Below, piece after piece: positions 54,717-62,898 of a DNA stretch of 64,000 nt. Both the position numbers and the translations under genes were made by a program. Position 1 is the first letter of the stretch. Each line of letters starts with the position of its first letter. The stretch spans positions 930,001-994,000 of the forward strand of contig NZ_CP017562.2 in assembly GCF_001865575.2 (NCBI RefSeq), read 5' to 3'. Below the pieces are notes generated by a model. It worked only from the letters and a program-made list of their open reading frames with translations. It was not told the origin of the DNA and did not search any database. This DNA is from Paraburkholderia sprentiae WSM5005 (GTDB lineage: Bacteria > Pseudomonadota > Gammaproteobacteria > Burkholderiales > Burkholderiaceae).

Positions 54717-56999
54717 TTGATACAGCAGCCAGAAGCCCTCGGCGGGCTGACTCACTCGGGCGGTGTCGATCATCGCGACGCCGAGCAGGACGGCGTCTTC
54801 ATCCCGACGGAAAACCTCAACGTCGCGAGCGCCACGCAGCACGTGCTCAAGTCGGGCGACACCTTTATCGTCAACGATGCGCTCGGCGATATCACCGGTC
54901 ACGACGATGGCCTGTTCGTCAACGACACGCGCGTGATGTCGCAACTGCGCCTGACCTTCGGCGGTCGCGCGCCGTCGCTGCTGTCGGGCAGCGTCAGCAG
55001 CGACAACACCACCTTCACCGCGCACCTGACCAACCGTCCGCTGCCGCCGCTCGGCGGCAGCAGCACGCCCGAAGGCGTGATCCACGTCGAACGCGTGCGC
55101 GTGCTGTCCGGTACCGTGCTCAACGAGGCGATCGAACTCACGAACTACGGCACGAGCGATGCGACCGTGCCGCTATCCATTTCGTTTTCCAGCGATTTCC
55201 GCGACATGTTCGAAGTGCGCGGCCTGAAGCGAGACAAACAGGGGCGCATCCAGCCCGCGCGTATCGAGAATCAGGAGGTGCTGCTCGGCTATGTCGGTCT
55301 CGACGACGTGGCGCGCAACGTGCAGATCGCTTTCTCGCCGCAGCCGGATAAGCTGTTCGCCGACCGCGCCGACTACACCGTCAAGCTGCCCGCGCAGGCA
55401 TGCGTGTCGATCTATCTGTCGGTGGCGGTGCGCGTCGTGCCGATGACGGGCAAGCCCGGCGCCGACATTTCGAAGCCGGTACATGCGCTGAGCGAAGCGC
55501 ATCTGTCGCAGATCGACGCGGAGCGGCCGCGCGTCGGCCGTGCGGCAGTACGCGCGGCATTGGTGGACGCGCACCTGGTGATGCGCGAGCGCCGCCGCGT
55601 GAGCGCGCGCGTGCGTTCGAGCAACCCGCTGTTCAACGCGTGGATCGACCGCTCGTTCGCCGATCTCGGCCTGCTGACAACCGATCTCGCCACCGGCCCG
55701 TACCCCTATGCGGGCATCCCGTGGTTCTCGACCCCGTTCGGCCGCGACGCGGTGATCACGTCGCTGCAGACGCTGTGGCTGCAGCCGCATCTCGCGGCCG
55801 GGGTGCTGCGCTTTCTCGCCGAACACCAGGCGCGCGAAAACTCGCCGTTTCGCGACGCCGCGCCGGGCAAGATCATGCACGAGATGCGCAAGGGCGAAAT
55901 GGCCGCGGCCGGCGAAGTGCCGTTCGCGCTGTACTACGGCGGTGTCGACACCACACCGCTTTTCATCGTGTTGGCTGGCGCCTACGCGGCGCGCACCGGC
56001 GACCTCGCGATGATCGACGAATTGTGGCCGGCGCTCGAACGCGCAGCGCAATGGGTCGCGGGCGTGTGCGACAAGAACCGTTTCGGGCTGCTCGACTATC
56101 AGCGCGAATCCGATGGCGGCCTCGCGAATCAGGGCTGGAAGGACAGTCACGATTCGGTGTTTCATGCGGACGGGCGCTTCCCCGACGGGCCGATCGCGCT
56201 GGTCGAAGTGCAGGCCTATGCGAGCGCCGCCTTCGACACGATGGCTCACTACGCGAAGCTGCGTGGTCTGCGCGACGACGCCGCGCAATACGCGGAGCGG
56301 GCGAAGAAGATCCGCCGCTGCGTCGAGGAAAAGTACTGGATGGACGACGTCGGCTTTTACGGCATCGCGCTCGACGGTCACGGCGACCTGTGTCGCGTGA
56401 TGGCATCGAACGCAGGGCATCTGCTGGCGTTCGGGCTGCCCACGCGCGAGCGCGGCGACGCGGTGGTGCGGGCGCTCGACTCGACGCTGTTTCATACCGG
56501 CTGGGGCGTGCGCACGCTGGCCGCGAGCCAGGCGCGCTTCAATCCGATGGCGTATCACAACGGCTCGGTCTGGCCGCACGACAACGCGCTATGCGCGCGC
56601 GGGCTGTCGCGTTACGGCGGTAAGGCGTCGGCCGTGAAGCTGCTGCAGGCGCTGTTCCAGGCCGCGGTCAATTTCGACATGCGTTTGCCCGAGCTGTTCT
56701 GCGGCTTCCCGCGACGCCGCGGCGAGCCGCCCACTGCCTACCCGGTCGCGTGCTTGCCGCAGGCATGGGCGGCGGGCTCGCCGTTCATGATGCTCGAGGC
56801 ATGTCTAGGCATCACGATCGATGCCGAGCGCCGCGAAGTGCTGATCGAACAGCCGATGCTGCCCGACGGTATCGACTGGCTCGAGGTCAGCGATCTGCGG
56901 GTCGGCGATGCGTCGGTGTCGATTACGTTCCGCCGGATCGGCGACAAGGTGGTGGCGTCGGCGGAGCAGGGCGATGTGAGAGTGGTGGCGTTGCTTTGA
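54717..56999 (+). CDS. Amylo-alpha-1,6-glucosidase family protein (glycogen-debranching type)
   Basis: A 760-aa protein. An N-terminal GDE_N_bis domain (about 30-250: GDTFIVNDALGDI, DDGLFVNDTRVMSQLRL) is followed by a (alpha/alpha)6-barrel GDE_C domain (about 300-730: PYAGIPWFSTPFGRDAVIT, DSHDSVFHADG, GSVWPHDNALCARGL, CFPRRRGEPP-like). It is a cytosolic glycosidase, perhaps acting on glycogen or trehalose-linked glucans. The start is taken as TTG at 54717 because AGGAG lies 6 bases before it and homology begins there. An ATG at 54549 would add 56 low-complexity residues. Confidence 0.85.
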   Translation: MIQQPEALGGLTHSGGVDHRDAEQDGVFIPTENLNVASATQHVLKSGDTFIVNDALGDITGHDDGLFVNDTRVMSQLRLTFGGRAPSLLSGSVSSDNTTFTAHLTNRPLPPLGGSSTPEGVIHVERVRVLSGTVLNEAIELTNYGTSDATVPLSISFSSDFRDMFEVRGLKRDKQGRIQPARIENQEVLLGYVGLDDVARNVQIAFSPQPDKLFADRADYTVKLPAQACVSIYLSVAVRVVPMTGKPGADISKPVHALSEAHLSQIDAERPRVGRAAVRAALVDAHLVMRERRRVSARVRSSNPLFNAWIDRSFADLGLLTTDLATGPYPYAGIPWFSTPFGRDAVITSLQTLWLQPHLAAGVLRFLAEHQARENSPFRDAAPGKIMHEMRKGEMAAAGEVPFALYYGGVDTTPLFIVLAGAYAARTGDLAMIDELWPALERAAQWVAGVCDKNRFGLLDYQRESDGGLANQGWKDSHDSVFHADGRFPDGPIALVEVQAYASAAFDTMAHYAKLRGLRDDAAQYAERAKKIRRCVEEKYWMDDVGFYGIALDGHGDLCRVMASNAGHLLAFGLPTRERGDAVVRALDSTLFHTGWGVRTLAASQARFNPMAYHNGSVWPHDNALCARGLSRYGGKASAVKLLQALFQAAVNFDMRLPELFCGFPRRRGEPPTAYPVACLPQAWAAGSPFMMLEACLGITIDAERREVLIEQPMLPDGIDWLEVSDLRVGDASVSITFRRIGDKVVASAEQGDVRVVALL

Positions 57000-57114
57000 C
57001 GCTGCGCGCGTGGGCGGCACGTTATCTGCTACCCGGCACAGTCGATACGTAGGGTGACGCGCCGGGCGGATGCTTTGTGGCGCCTGGACTTGACACTCAC
57101 ATCTGGGAGGACGG

Positions 57115-57798
57115 GTGCATCTGGAACGACGACTTGCGGTATGGCTGCTCTCCATGGCGGCGTTGGGTTCGACCGCGGCATGGGCGAACGACATTCAGTG
57201 TGCAAGCACGCAGCAACCCGCTGAGCGCGTGATTTGCGATCACGCGATCCTGAACAACGAGTACGACGATATCTTCGCGCAGCAACAGGCTCTGCTGAGC
57301 AGCGGCAAACTTTCGTCCGCACAGCTCGCCCGGTGGCGGCAAGCGCGAAACGCCTGTATCGATGTTCACTGCGTGGATGGCGTGTTCGCCCAGTGGAAGA
57401 CAATGGCCCGGTCCGTCGAAACGGTTCCGCAGGCGGCTGTGCCTGCCGTGCCTGTTTCGGAAACGGCGATGGCGCCTGTCGGTCCCAATCCGGACGCGCC
57501 TGCGGTTCCATCCGCGTCCGATCTGCCGCAGGCGTCCCAGGCCTCGCCGACATCGGAGGCTTCTCTGGTACGCCAAGGCAGTGCCGCAGGCGTGGCGCTT
57601 CCGCAGCCCGTTGCGCCGGAGGCCTCCGCGCCCGTAGCTGCGTCGGCGGCTCCTCGCGAGAGCGAATCCCGCGGCATGCCCGGCATGAGTGGCGGCCTGA
57701 TCCTGGGCCTGCTCGTCGCGATCGGAATCGGTGCGTTGTTCGCGGTTCGCAACCGCGGCAGAGCGACGGCAAAGAAGACGCAAGGCAAGGACGTGTGA
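57115..57798 (+). CDS. LprI-like periplasmic domain protein with C-terminal membrane anchor
   Basis: A 227-aa protein with a Sec signal peptide (about residues 1-24, ending in AAWA). A small LprI/DUF1311-like domain (about 25-95) has paired Cys in IQCASTQQPAERVICDHAIL and RNACIDVHCVDG. A Pro/Ala/Ser-rich linker (about 105-185) and one C-terminal helix (about 193-211: GGLILGLLVAIGIGALFAV) with a basic tail follow. LprI-type proteins bind lysozyme, so a role as an envelope inhibitor is possible but unproven. It starts with GTG at 57115. The helix and Pro-rich linker are unusual for the family. Confidence 0.75.
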   Translation: MHLERRLAVWLLSMAALGSTAAWANDIQCASTQQPAERVICDHAILNNEYDDIFAQQQALLSSGKLSSAQLARWRQARNACIDVHCVDGVFAQWKTMARSVETVPQAAVPAVPVSETAMAPVGPNPDAPAVPSASDLPQASQASPTSEASLVRQGSAAGVALPQPVAPEASAPVAASAAPRESESRGMPGMSGGLILGLLVAIGIGALFAVRNRGRATAKKTQGKDV

Positions 57799-57866
57799 TG
57801 AATAGCGCCTTCGAAAACTGAGCGGTTGCGCGCATTCGCTGCGTTGCAACGCGCTGACCCGGTGGT

Positions 57867-57880
57867 AACATTTGTTGACA
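57867..57880 (+). promoter_or_regulatory. Putative RpiR binding site upstream of its own gene
   Basis: AACATTTGTTG (57867-57877) is the reverse complement of a word in the palindrome at 58802-58830 upstream of the aminotransferase. It overlaps a perfect -35-like TTGACA (57875-57880) and lies about 30 bases before the regulator's ATG. No good -10 was seen. Confidence 0.5.
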
Positions 57881-57909
57881 TCTCTCACCCCGGCGCCCCC
57901 CAACTCGAC

Positions 57910-58764
57910 ATGCCAGACAGCTTCGATCAGCTGGCCGCCCTGATCCGGGCGCGCTTCCCCGAATTGAGCCCACAGTTTCAGATGGGAGCGGGCTTCCTGC
58001 TCGATCATCCCGACGAGGTCGCGGTGTCCTCGATGCGCAAAGTGGCCGAGCGCGCGCAGGTGCAGCCCGCGTCGCTCGTGCGGCTGTCGCAGCAACTGGG
58101 TTTTCCCGGCTGGAACGAATTGCGCGATCTGTTCGTTGCGCGCGTGCGCACGCGGCCCGAGCCGTTGACGAGCCGGGCGCGCTCGATGGTCAAATCGAAA
58201 GATGCGCTCGCCAACGATCTGCTCGTCGCGCAGCAGCACAATCTCGAAACGACCGCCGCGCATAGCGGCCGCGTCATCGTCGAGGCGGCGCGGGTGTTGC
58301 GGCGCGCCCCGCACGTGCACGTGGCGGGCTTCCGTTCGTGCTATCCGGTCGCGTTCGGTCTCGTCTATGGCTACCGGCTGTTTCGTTCGTCGGTGTCGCT
58401 GCTCAACGGCGAGGCCGGCACGCTCGAAATGCAGCTGCGCACGATCGAGCGCGACAGCGCGACCGTCGTCATCAGCTTTGCGCCCTATTCGGTCGAAGCG
58501 GCGCGCGTCGCCGAGGCCGCGCTCGAAAAGGGCAGCAAGCTGATCGCCATCACCGACAGCGCCGTATCGCCGATCGCGCTGAACGCCGACAAGGTACTGA
58601 TCTTCTCGCACGAAAGCCCGTCGTTCTTTCCATCGCTGGTGGCCGCCACCGCGATCGCCGAGGCGCTGGTCGCGCATCTGCTCGCGCTCGAAGGCACGGA
58701 CGCGCTCGAGCAACTCGCGCTCGCCGAACAATCGCTGCATGCGAAGGGCGCGTACGTGCCCTGA
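57910..58764 (+). CDS. MurR/RpiR family transcriptional regulator
   Basis: A 284-aa regulator with an N-terminal HTH_6 domain (about 5-80: LSPQFQMGAGFLLDHPDEVAV and VQPASLVRLSQQLGFPGWNE) and a C-terminal SIS domain (about 120-260: VHVAGFRSCYPVAFGL, ATVVISFAPYSVEA, LIAITDSAVSPIALNAD). SIS domains bind phosphosugars in most members, but amino-acid-linked members are known. The gene is followed by an aminotransferase whose promoter carries a palindrome shared with its own upstream region, so it probably represses both. An upstream TTG at 57826 is possible, but it would place the operator inside the gene. Confidence 0.88.
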   Translation: MPDSFDQLAALIRARFPELSPQFQMGAGFLLDHPDEVAVSSMRKVAERAQVQPASLVRLSQQLGFPGWNELRDLFVARVRTRPEPLTSRARSMVKSKDALANDLLVAQQHNLETTAAHSGRVIVEAARVLRRAPHVHVAGFRSCYPVAFGLVYGYRLFRSSVSLLNGEAGTLEMQLRTIERDSATVVISFAPYSVEAARVAEAALEKGSKLIAITDSAVSPIALNADKVLIFSHESPSFFPSLVAATAIAEALVAHLLALEGTDALEQLALAEQSLHAKGAYVP

Positions 58765-58801
58765 GCGTTGGCCGACGCACGCCACGCGCCAACCGGTGCG
58801 A

Positions 58802-58842
58802 TACAACATTATTTGACAACAAATGTTGTATGAGCGTATAAA
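58802..58842 (+). promoter_or_regulatory. Sigma-70 promoter overlapped by RpiR-type palindrome
   Basis: TACAACATT (58802-58810) and AATGTTGTA (58822-58830) form perfect 9-bp arms with an 11-base spacer. Within it is a consensus -35 TTGACA (58813-58818), followed 18 bases later by TATAAA (58837-58842) as a -10. The operator therefore covers the promoter of the aminotransferase gene, consistent with repression. Confidence 0.75.
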
Positions 58843-58946
58843 TACGTACCGATTGTTGAATATGCGGTCGACACCGTCATCGCGTGTGCGACGCTCGAGC
58901 CGGCCCGCGCTTCGGGGCATGCCGCGATCACCAGGAACTGAACACC

Positions 58947-60275
58947 ATGTCCACCGTTTTCCATCGTTCTCCGAAGCAATCGTTGCCGGTGGCCGTCGCA
59001 GGCGACGGCATCGAACTCATCGACTCCACCGGCAAGCGCTATATCGACGCGTCCGGCGGCGCCGCCGTGTCATGCCTCGGGCACAGCAACCAACGCGTGA
59101 TCGACGCGATCAAGCGGCAAGCGCAACAGCTGCCGTACGCGCACACCTCGTTCTTTACGACCGAGCCGGCCGAGGAACTGGCCGGCCGGCTCGTCGCGAG
59201 TGCGCCGGCCGGACTCGAACACGTGTACTTCGTGTCCGGTGGCTCGGAGGCGATCGAGGCGGCACTGAAGCTCGCGCGTCAGTATTTCGTCGAGAAGGGC
59301 GAGACACAGCGGCGTCATTTCATCGCGCGTCGGCAGAGCTATCACGGCAACACACTCGGTGCGCTCGCGATCGGCGGCAATGCATGGCGCCGGGAGCCGT
59401 TCCTGCCGATGCTGATCGAAGCGCATCACGTGAGCCCGTGCTACGCGTATCGGGAGCAGCGCGCGGACGAAACCGAAGAAGCGTTCGCGCAGCGTCTCGC
59501 CGATGAACTCGAGCAGAAGATTCTCGAACTCGGTGCGGACACGGTCGCGGCGTTCGTCGCGGAAACGGTGGTCGGCGCCACGGCGGGCGCGGTGCCGCCG
59601 GTGCGCGAATACTTCCGCAAGATTCGCGCGGTCTGCGACCGCTACGGCGTGCTGCTGATTCTCGACGAGATCATGTCGGGCATGGGTCGTACCGGCTATC
59701 TGTTCGCGTGCGAGGAGGACGGCGTGGCGCCCGACCTGCTGACCATCGCCAAAGGCCTTGGCGCGGGTTATCAGCCGATCGGCGCGACGCTCGTCAGCGA
59801 GCGCATCTATCAGACGATCGTCGGGGGCTCGGGCTTCTTCCAGCATGGCCATACCTATATCGGCCATGCGACCGCGTGCGCGGCGGCGCTCGAGGTGCAG
59901 CGCGTGATCGCGGAAGACCAGTTGCTGGCGAATGTGCAGGCGCGCGGCGAGCAGTTGCGCGGCCGGCTGCGCGAGCACTATGCGCAGCATCCGCATATCG
60001 GCGACGTGCGCGGGCGAGGGCTGTTCGTCGGCGTCGAGCTCGTCAAAGATCGCGCCAACAAAGAGCCGTTCGATGCCAAACGGAAACTTCACGCGGCGAT
60101 CAAACGCGAAGCGTTCGCGCGCGGCCTGATGGTGTACCCGATGGGCGGCACCGTCGACGGCAACAGCGGCGACCATGTGCTGCTCGCGCCGCCGTTCATC
60201 TGCACGGCGCGCGATATCGACGAGATCGTCAGCCGTCTGAGCGATGCGATCGGCGCGTCGCTCGCCGCGCTCTGA
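58947..60275 (+). CDS. Class III aminotransferase
   Basis: A 442-aa PLP-dependent aminotransferase of the ornithine/omega-amino acid class. Features are GHSNQRVIDAIKRQ, the FVSGGSEAIEAALKLARQYF cofactor region, LLILDEIMSGMGRTG, and the PLP Lys K269 in TIAKGLGAGYQPIG. It transfers amino groups between an amine or amino acid and a keto acid; the exact substrate cannot be told. Its promoter carries the RpiR-type operator, and it is followed 28 bases later by the carboxymuconolactone-decarboxylase-like gene, so the two form an operon. Confidence 0.9.
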   Translation: MSTVFHRSPKQSLPVAVAGDGIELIDSTGKRYIDASGGAAVSCLGHSNQRVIDAIKRQAQQLPYAHTSFFTTEPAEELAGRLVASAPAGLEHVYFVSGGSEAIEAALKLARQYFVEKGETQRRHFIARRQSYHGNTLGALAIGGNAWRREPFLPMLIEAHHVSPCYAYREQRADETEEAFAQRLADELEQKILELGADTVAAFVAETVVGATAGAVPPVREYFRKIRAVCDRYGVLLILDEIMSGMGRTGYLFACEEDGVAPDLLTIAKGLGAGYQPIGATLVSERIYQTIVGGSGFFQHGHTYIGHATACAAALEVQRVIAEDQLLANVQARGEQLRGRLREHYAQHPHIGDVRGRGLFVGVELVKDRANKEPFDAKRKLHAAIKREAFARGLMVYPMGGTVDGNSGDHVLLAPPFICTARDIDEIVSRLSDAIGASLAAL

Positions 60276-60303
60276 CATTCGACGCGTCCCCCTTGCGAGA
60301 ACG

Positions 60304-60861
60304 ATGATGACCGAGCGCTTGCCTCACTTCGATGTATCTACCGCCACGCCTGAACAGAAGGCGGTGCTCGATGAAATCCGTTCCGGCCCGCGCGGCAACC
60401 TGAACGGGCCGTTCCTTGGCTGGATCCATAGCCCGGAGCTCGCGCAGCACGCGCAGCGCCTCGGCGCGTTTTGCCGCTACCAGACCGGCCTGTCGCTGCG
60501 TCTGTCGGAACTCGCGATCCTGGTCACCGCGTCGCGCTGGCAGGCGCAGGCGGAGTGGTACATCCACTATCCGATTGCGCTGCAGGCGGGCGTCGGCGAA
60601 GCCGATGCCGAGACGATCCGCGAGGGGCGCCGTCCTGATTTCGCCGATGCCGACGACGCATTGATCTACGACTTCGCGAGCGAACTGTACGAGACGAAGC
60701 GGGTGTCGGACGCCACCTACGCGCAGGCCGTCGGGCGTTTCGGGCATGAGGTCGTGATCAATCTGGTCGGCCTGCTCGGCTACTACGCGCTGGTCGCGAT
60801 GACGCTGAACGTGTTCGACATGCGCGCATTGGGACAGCAAAGCCTGCCGTTTCCCGAATAG
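60304..60861 (+). CDS. Carboxymuconolactone decarboxylase family protein
   Basis: A 185-aa, all-helical protein. The core SELAILVTASRWQAQAEWYI and HYPIALQAGVG is the CMD family signature, and a C-terminal HEVVINLVGLLGYYALVAMTLNVF helix follows. It lacks the CxxC of AhpD-type members, so disulfide reductase activity is not expected; function is likely hydrolytic or unknown. ATG 60304 and 60307 are both possible. A strong terminator follows. Confidence 0.85.
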   Translation: MMTERLPHFDVSTATPEQKAVLDEIRSGPRGNLNGPFLGWIHSPELAQHAQRLGAFCRYQTGLSLRLSELAILVTASRWQAQAEWYIHYPIALQAGVGEADAETIREGRRPDFADADDALIYDFASELYETKRVSDATYAQAVGRFGHEVVINLVGLLGYYALVAMTLNVFDMRALGQQSLPFPE

Positions 60862-60908
60862 CCTGTCGACCGACGCGCGGCTGCGCAGCAGCGCCGCGTG
60901 CGCCAACG

Positions 60909-60948
60909 AAAAGCCCCGGTTGCCGAACTTCGCAACCGGGGCTTTTTT
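60909..60948. terminator. Rho-independent terminator, probably bidirectional
   Basis: AAGCCCCGGTTGC (60911-60923) pairs perfectly with GCAACCGGGGCTT (60932-60944) around an 8-base loop, with T-runs on the right and A-runs on the left. It can end both the aminotransferase operon and the converging DUF4148 gene. Confidence 0.93.
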
Positions 60949-60977
60949 ACTGCGTACTGCACTAACTGCTAGCGCGC

Positions 60978-61286
60978 TCAGTTACCACGATACGTCGAGA
61001 ACAGGCGTTGCTGCACCGTCGCCGGCGCGCCCGCGTCGGACGAGCTGGCCTTCGCGCCGCCGACATCCTGTGAAGCTTGCGCCGAAGCGGTGGCGATCGT
61101 CGAATCCTGGGGCACCGCCTTCGGATAAGTGGTGTCGTTCTGGTTCAGAAGGCCCGCCTTTTGTGCGGCGACGAGTTCAGCGCGCACCTGCGCGCGCGTG
61201 ACCGGACCGTTTGCCTGCTGGGCGAACGACGCTGCGGGAACGATAAGAGCCGATGCGACGACGACTGCGGAAAGAAGCGATTTCAT
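60978..61286 (-). CDS. DUF4148 periplasmic protein
   Basis: A 102-aa protein with a Sec signal peptide (MKSLLSAVVVASALIVPAAS-FA), then VTRAQVRAELVAAQKAGLLN and a Tyr/Pro element (TTYPKAVP). This is the DUF4148 layout that is multi-copy in Burkholderia genomes; function unknown. A strong GGAGG ribosome site precedes the ATG, which favours ATG 61286 over an in-frame start at 61325. Confidence 0.93.
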   Translation of the reverse strand: MKSLLSAVVVASALIVPAASFAQQANGPVTRAQVRAELVAAQKAGLLNQNDTTYPKAVPQDSTIATASAQASQDVGGAKASSSDAGAPATVQQRLFSTYRGN

Positions 61287-61607
61287 GATGACCTCCGGTT
61301 TGTTTAGTGACTGGATCGGCGTCAAACACGTTTCCCGATCCGTTCGAACCAGTCTATTTCTTACGAAGTCTGCAAAAAAGCCGCATTCCAGTGAAATATC
61401 GTTGCCGAAATTGAGATGGTAAGGACGGCGCTTTTCCGCGCCGGCACACGGAAGCGCCTATGATGAAATCCGGTCCACGCCCGCGCCTGCAAGCCGCGCG
61501 GCACCTGCGACCGATGCCCAGGCGCGGACACATCCGGGCGGACCGCCGTAGCGGGCATCAGCTTCGGTCGAGCAGCGTACGCGGTAAGGCACAAACAGGA
61601 GAGAGCA

Positions 61608-62033
61608 ATGAAGCGCAAGGCATCGGCAGTCTGGCAAGGCGGCCTGCAGAACGGCAAGGGCTCGATTTCCACCGACAGCGGCGTCCTGAAGGACACTCAG
61701 TACTCGTTCTCCACCCGCTTCGCGGACGGCATCGGCACGAATCCGGAAGAGCTGATCGCGGCTGCACATGCGGGGTGTTTCTCGATGGCGTTGTCGGCGG
61801 AGCTGGGCAAGGCCAACATCACACCGGAGCGGATCGGCACCACGGCCACCGTGACGCTCGACAAGGACGGCGGCGGGTTCGCGATCACCGCGGTGCATCT
61901 CGACGTGACCGTGAAAATTCCGGGCGGCGACAAGGCCGCGTTCGACAAGGCGACCGCGGACGCGAAGGCCGGTTGCCCGGTGTCGAAAGTGCTGAATGCG
62001 ACGATTACGATGGATGCGAAGCTGGAGACCTGA
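61608..62033 (+). CDS. OsmC/Ohr family peroxiredoxin
   Basis: A 141-aa OsmC-type thiol peroxidase. The catalytic Cys residues are C57 in AHAGCFSMALS and C123 in KAGCPVSKVL, with GTNPEELIAAAHA before the first. It is a cytosolic enzyme that detoxifies organic hydroperoxides. Length is typical. An AGGAGAGAGC ribosome site precedes the ATG. A hairpin with a T-run follows the stop. Confidence 0.94.
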   Translation: MKRKASAVWQGGLQNGKGSISTDSGVLKDTQYSFSTRFADGIGTNPEELIAAAHAGCFSMALSAELGKANITPERIGTTATVTLDKDGGGFAITAVHLDVTVKIPGGDKAAFDKATADAKAGCPVSKVLNATITMDAKLET

Positions 62034-62065
62034 GCCTGCGCTGTCACTGTCAGCGCACACCGAAG

Positions 62066-62098
62066 CCGGCGAAGGGCCACGCCCGCCGCCGGTTTTTT
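62066..62098 (+). terminator. Probable terminator after the OsmC gene
   Basis: CCGGCG (62066-62071) can pair with CGCCGG (62087-62092), followed by six T residues (62093-62098). The stem is short and the loop long, so it is only a probable terminator. Confidence 0.6.
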
Positions 62099-62157
62099 CA
62101 TGCGGTTGTCGAATGCATGTATAACCCCAACGCAAACAGGCCTACGGGAACACGTCC

Positions 62158-62186
62158 TTGATTTATTGAACGTCCAGTCATAATAT
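62158..62186 (+). promoter_or_regulatory. Promoter of the TetR gene with candidate operator in the spacer
   Basis: TTGATT (62158-62163) and TAATAT (62181-62186) are separated by 17 bases. The spacer contains TTGAACGTCCAGTCA (62166-62180), which closely matches a sequence at the start of the adjacent transporter gene (62884-62898). This suggests autorepression by the TetR protein encoded next door. Confidence 0.65.
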
Positions 62187-62222
62187 CAACGAATCGACGC
62201 TAGGAATTCAAGGTCATCGCAA

Positions 62223-62852
62223 GTGGATCATTCGAAGCAAGCCGGGAAAAAAGCCGGCGAAACATGTCAGCGCGGCCGTCCGCGCGAATTCGACACGGAC
62301 GCCGTGCTGGCGAGCGCGAGCCAGGTGTTCTGGGATCACGGCTATCACGCGACGTCGATCGACGATCTCTGCAAGGCCACCGGTCTGCTGCGCGGCAGCC
62401 TGTACGGTGTATTCGGCGACAAGCACGGCATCATGCTTGCCGCGCTGGATCATTACTCGGAAGGCGCGGTCGCGCGGCTTGCGCAGCGATTGAGCGCGTC
62501 TGCCGACCCCGCCCAGGCGCTGCGCGACGCGCTGCTGCACTACGCGCGAGTCGCCTGCGCGCTGAGCGGCCGGCGCAGTTGCTTCATTACGAACACCACG
62601 CTGGAAATGCAACCCGACGACGAGGTGCTGCGCGCGCGCGTCGCCGCGATTCAGCGCCGCATGGCAACCTTGCTCGCCGCAGCGGTGATTCGCGGTCAGG
62701 TGAGCGGCGCATTCGATTCGACGCTCGACGAAAAAGCCGTCGGCGATTTCCTACTGTGCGTGATGCAGGGTTTGCGGGTGATGGGACGGGTCGCGCATCA
62801 GGAAGATGCGCTGACCGGTATCGTCGATGTGGCGATGCGCGCGCTGGCGTAG
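62223..62852 (+). CDS. TetR family transcriptional regulator
   Basis: A 209-aa repressor. The N-terminal HTH (about 20-65) has RGRPREFDTDAVLASASQVF and SIDDLCKATGLLRGSLYGVFGDK, the typical TetR recognition helix. The C-terminal ligand domain holds CALSGRRSCFITNTTLEM. It starts with GTG at 62223. It lies 45 bases upstream of an MFS exporter on the same strand, the usual arrangement for drug-pump regulation. Operators are proposed at 62166 and 62884. Confidence 0.9.
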   Translation: MDHSKQAGKKAGETCQRGRPREFDTDAVLASASQVFWDHGYHATSIDDLCKATGLLRGSLYGVFGDKHGIMLAALDHYSEGAVARLAQRLSASADPAQALRDALLHYARVACALSGRRSCFITNTTLEMQPDDEVLRARVAAIQRRMATLLAAAVIRGQVSGAFDSTLDEKAVGDFLLCVMQGLRVMGRVAHQEDALTGIVDVAMRALA

Positions 62853-62883
62853 CGCCTGACGGCGCAAATTTTTTAACTAATTT

Positions 62884-62898
62884 TTGAACGATCGGTCA
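62884..62898 (+). promoter_or_regulatory. Candidate TetR operator at the transporter start
   Basis: TTGAACGATCGGTCA shares the pattern TTGAACG..C.GTCA with the site at 62166-62180 and is close to a palindrome (TGAACGATCGGTCA). It ends on the A of the proposed start codon at 62898. Confidence 0.6.
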
